NCBI RefSeq assembly: GCF_000620125.1
Contig: NZ_JHVL01000040.1
Location: forward strand, 1-32,220
DNA from: Clostridiisalibacter paucivorans DSM 22131
GTDB taxonomy: Bacteria; Bacillota; Clostridia; Tissierellales; Clostridiisalibacteraceae
DNA: 32,220 nucleotides
Direction of reading: 5' to 3'
In this document: positions 31,756-32,220 of the stretch, one piece after another
How the letters are laid out: every line of letters begins with the position of its first letter
How positions within the stretch are numbered: the stretch's first letter is position 1
Notes under the pieces: model-generated
The model's input: the letters and a program-made list of their open reading frames with translations, nothing else
Database searches by the model: none
What the model was told of the DNA's origin: nothing
Program-made: the position numbers and the translations under genes

Positions 31756-32220
31756 CTATTCCTTATGTCTATAATCTTTATGAGGCTCCATTTCAATAAC
31801 ATCGTATTGATAAACCTTTCCATTTTTATATGCATATCTATAAAGGACTTCAGGTTCATCATTGAATGCTATAAATACTAATTCTTTATCCTTTTCAATA
31901 TTATTTACGATGGCTGAGTTTATATCTTTATCAGTATATCCCCTTTCTTCTTTAAGGTAGGCAATTACTTCTCTTTTTGCCCTAGGCACGCCACTATAAC
32001 TTTCATCAAATACCATAAACATACCTACTATCAATATGGGTACTATTATCATAAATATAGCAAGGGCATATGGATTTTTACATTGACCACTATCCATCTC
32101 GTTAAATATTTTTTTAATATAGTGTATAGCTAGTATTATTAACCATATATGTGAAAGAGGAGTTATTAACATATAATTGATAGATAGAAAAGAGAAAAAA
32201 GAAATTATTATTGCAAATGT
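31756..32220 (-). CDS. small membrane protein of unknown function, 5' end outside the window
   Basis: The reading frame stays open to the window edge. At least 154 residues are visible; the ATG at 32172 has no ribosome binding site and is preceded in frame by more hydrophobic residues (TFAIIISFFSFLSINY), so the true start lies beyond 32220. The visible part has helices around MLITPLSHIWLIILAIHYI and YALAIFMIIVPILIVGMFMVF, then a soluble tail (AKREVIAYLKEERGYTDKDINSAIVNNIEKDKELVFIAFNDEPEVLYRYAYKNGKVYQYDVIEME) with a probable beta structure. A DUF3139-like tail is possible but not certain. Confidence 0.65.
   Translation of the reverse strand, partial: TFAIIISFFSFLSINYMLITPLSHIWLIILAIHYIKKIFNEMDSGQCKNPYALAIFMIIVPILIVGMFMVFDESYSGVPRAKREVIAYLKEERGYTDKDINSAIVNNIEKDKELVFIAFNDEPEVLYRYAYKNGKVYQYDVIEMEPHKDYRHKE

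Overview
The window is AT-rich, with tightly packed genes, strong GGAGG-type ribosome binding sites, frequent TTG starts, sigma-A-like promoters and many hairpin-plus-T terminators. This suggests a low-GC anaerobic Firmicute of the Clostridia (perhaps a Tissierella-like lineage, which I cannot prove). I saw no tRNA, rRNA, CRISPR array, insertion sequence or phage gene.

Region 1 (150-12776) is a propanediol/glycerol utilization microcompartment locus of the Pdu type. It encodes the B12-dependent diol dehydratase (pduC, D, E), its reactivase (pduG, H), shell proteins (pduK, a PduJ/A-type hexamer, the vertex protein pduN, and the Fe-S trimer pduT), the acyltransferase pduL, the B12 adenosyltransferase pduO and the CoA-acylating aldehyde dehydrogenase pduP. 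Added to these are a EutJ-type actin-fold protein, a flavoprotein-like cargo candidate and an unassigned polytopic membrane protein. Diol would be dehydrated to aldehyde inside the shell, oxidised to acyl-CoA by PduP and turned into acyl-phosphate by PduL. pduB, pduQ, pduS, pduU, pduV and pduW are not in the window. Six proteins carry short amphipathic helices resembling encapsulation peptides; the one on PduH is at the C-terminus.

Region 2 (12827-13863) is a soluble chemoreceptor-like protein with a PocR sensor domain. It is split by a -1 frame change at a run of nine A.

Region 3 (13864-16857) is an importer of the ABC_sub_bind (TrpXYZ-like) type. It is preceded by an unusually complete attenuation leader: promoter, an 18-codon leader peptide with four Phe codons, three mutually exclusive pairing segments, and a terminator whose 5' arm can be captured by segment 3. 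I consider this the strongest candidate for an undescribed regulatory device here.

Region 4 (16929-21147) has a coiled-coil protein built on eight 21-bp tandem repeats, then a TetR regulator with three operator copies in front of an ABC-2 exporter (ATPase and two permeases). Region 5 (21168-25002) has an XRE-type regulator next to two radical SAM genes, one HemW-like and one with a Cys-rich tail, and then a secreted protein and a small membrane protein.

Region 6 (25092-32220) holds a dihydrolipoamide-dehydrogenase-like oxidoreductase on the minus strand behind a CsoR/CstR-like palindrome, a modular GH18 protein, a TetR-MATE efflux pair with two operators, and two unassigned membrane proteins, the last cut by the window edge. 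The only stretch over 300 bases without a full-length gene is 13864-14234, which is the attenuation leader.
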